A stretch of DNA of 64,000 nt. Origin: Aspidapion aeneum. Taxonomy: Eukaryota; Arthropoda; Insecta; Coleoptera; Brentidae. Under the pieces are notes generated by a model. It was not told the DNA's origin, did no database searches, and worked only from the letters and a program-made list of their open reading frames with translations. The stretch's first letter is position 1; each line of letters begins with the position of its first letter. Of the stretch, positions 62,814 to 64,000 are shown piece after piece. A program made the position numbers and the translations under genes. The stretch covers positions 83,664,955-83,728,954 of the forward strand of contig OY755039.1 in the NCBI GenBank assembly GCA_963576565.1. Direction: 5' to 3'.

Positions 62814-64000
<1,187 letters not shown>

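Overview
The window looks like a stretch of a large, AT-rich, transposon-packed arthropod nuclear genome, most likely insect. Spliced reading frames, BEL/Pao retrotransposons, a Polinton/Maverick, RTE-type LINE pieces, hAT and PIF/Harbinger remnants, Crypton-like recombinase fragments, a THAP fragment and very long simple repeats all point that way. I found no ordinary host gene, rRNA gene, CRISPR array or bacterial feature. Nearly everything readable is a mobile element or its debris, and most coding regions are broken. The species cannot be named from the sequence alone.

Left part (1-6936): a ~125-bp satellite present as two opposed arrays (1-340 and about 1040-2233), a GGCGCC-rich minisatellite (2385-2516), a non-autonomous hAT element with a perfect 8-bp target duplication (2854-3604), a PIF/Harbinger remnant with an N-terminal transposase fragment (3807-4650), and dispersed repeats.

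6937-19243 is a nest of two BEL/Pao LTR retrotransposons. Element A (7092-13456) sits inside the 5' LTR of element B (6937-19243). Both are dead: A lacks its zinc-knuckle/protease region, and B lacks about 250 residues spanning the first half of its integrase. Both also carry frameshifts and stops.

19244-31841 holds a broken THAP exon, nested inverted repeats, a MITE with an 8-bp duplication, a decayed RTE LINE, a ~141-bp tandem array, a ~380-bp near-palindrome, and a Crypton-like tyrosine recombinase N-terminal fragment split by a 308-bp hAT MITE.

31842-50844 is the main object: a ~19-kb Polinton/Maverick with a perfect 6-bp target duplication (ATCCAG) and long, unequal terminal inverted repeats. 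It carries protein-primed-type DNA polymerase B (broken), capsid proteins (broken major, start-less minor), an adenain-like protease (intact), a phospholipase A2-like protein (intact), a packaging ATPase (intact), an integrase with chromodomain (one stop), a conserved Polinton protein, a predicted nucleotidyltransferase, a nuclease-like protein, a W/YQ-LS repeat protein and several small zinc-binding proteins. An RTE-type LINE copy (42917-44615) has landed inside one virion-protein gene. Genes lie in blocks facing both ways, several with TATA boxes. Together they would have supported replication (polymerase, integrase), capsid assembly and maturation (capsid proteins, protease, ATPase) and possibly membrane entry (PLA2, hydrophobic protein). 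This copy can no longer do so.

50851-64000: a decayed spliced gene of an uncharacterised insect family (51009-51773), a third BEL/Pao element C on the minus strand with a perfect 5-bp duplication (52191-59033), a Crypton-like recombinase C-terminal fragment (59173-59803), dispersed repeats shared in inverted orientation with the left end, and a pure TCTG tetranucleotide tract of about 1185 bp running to the window edge.
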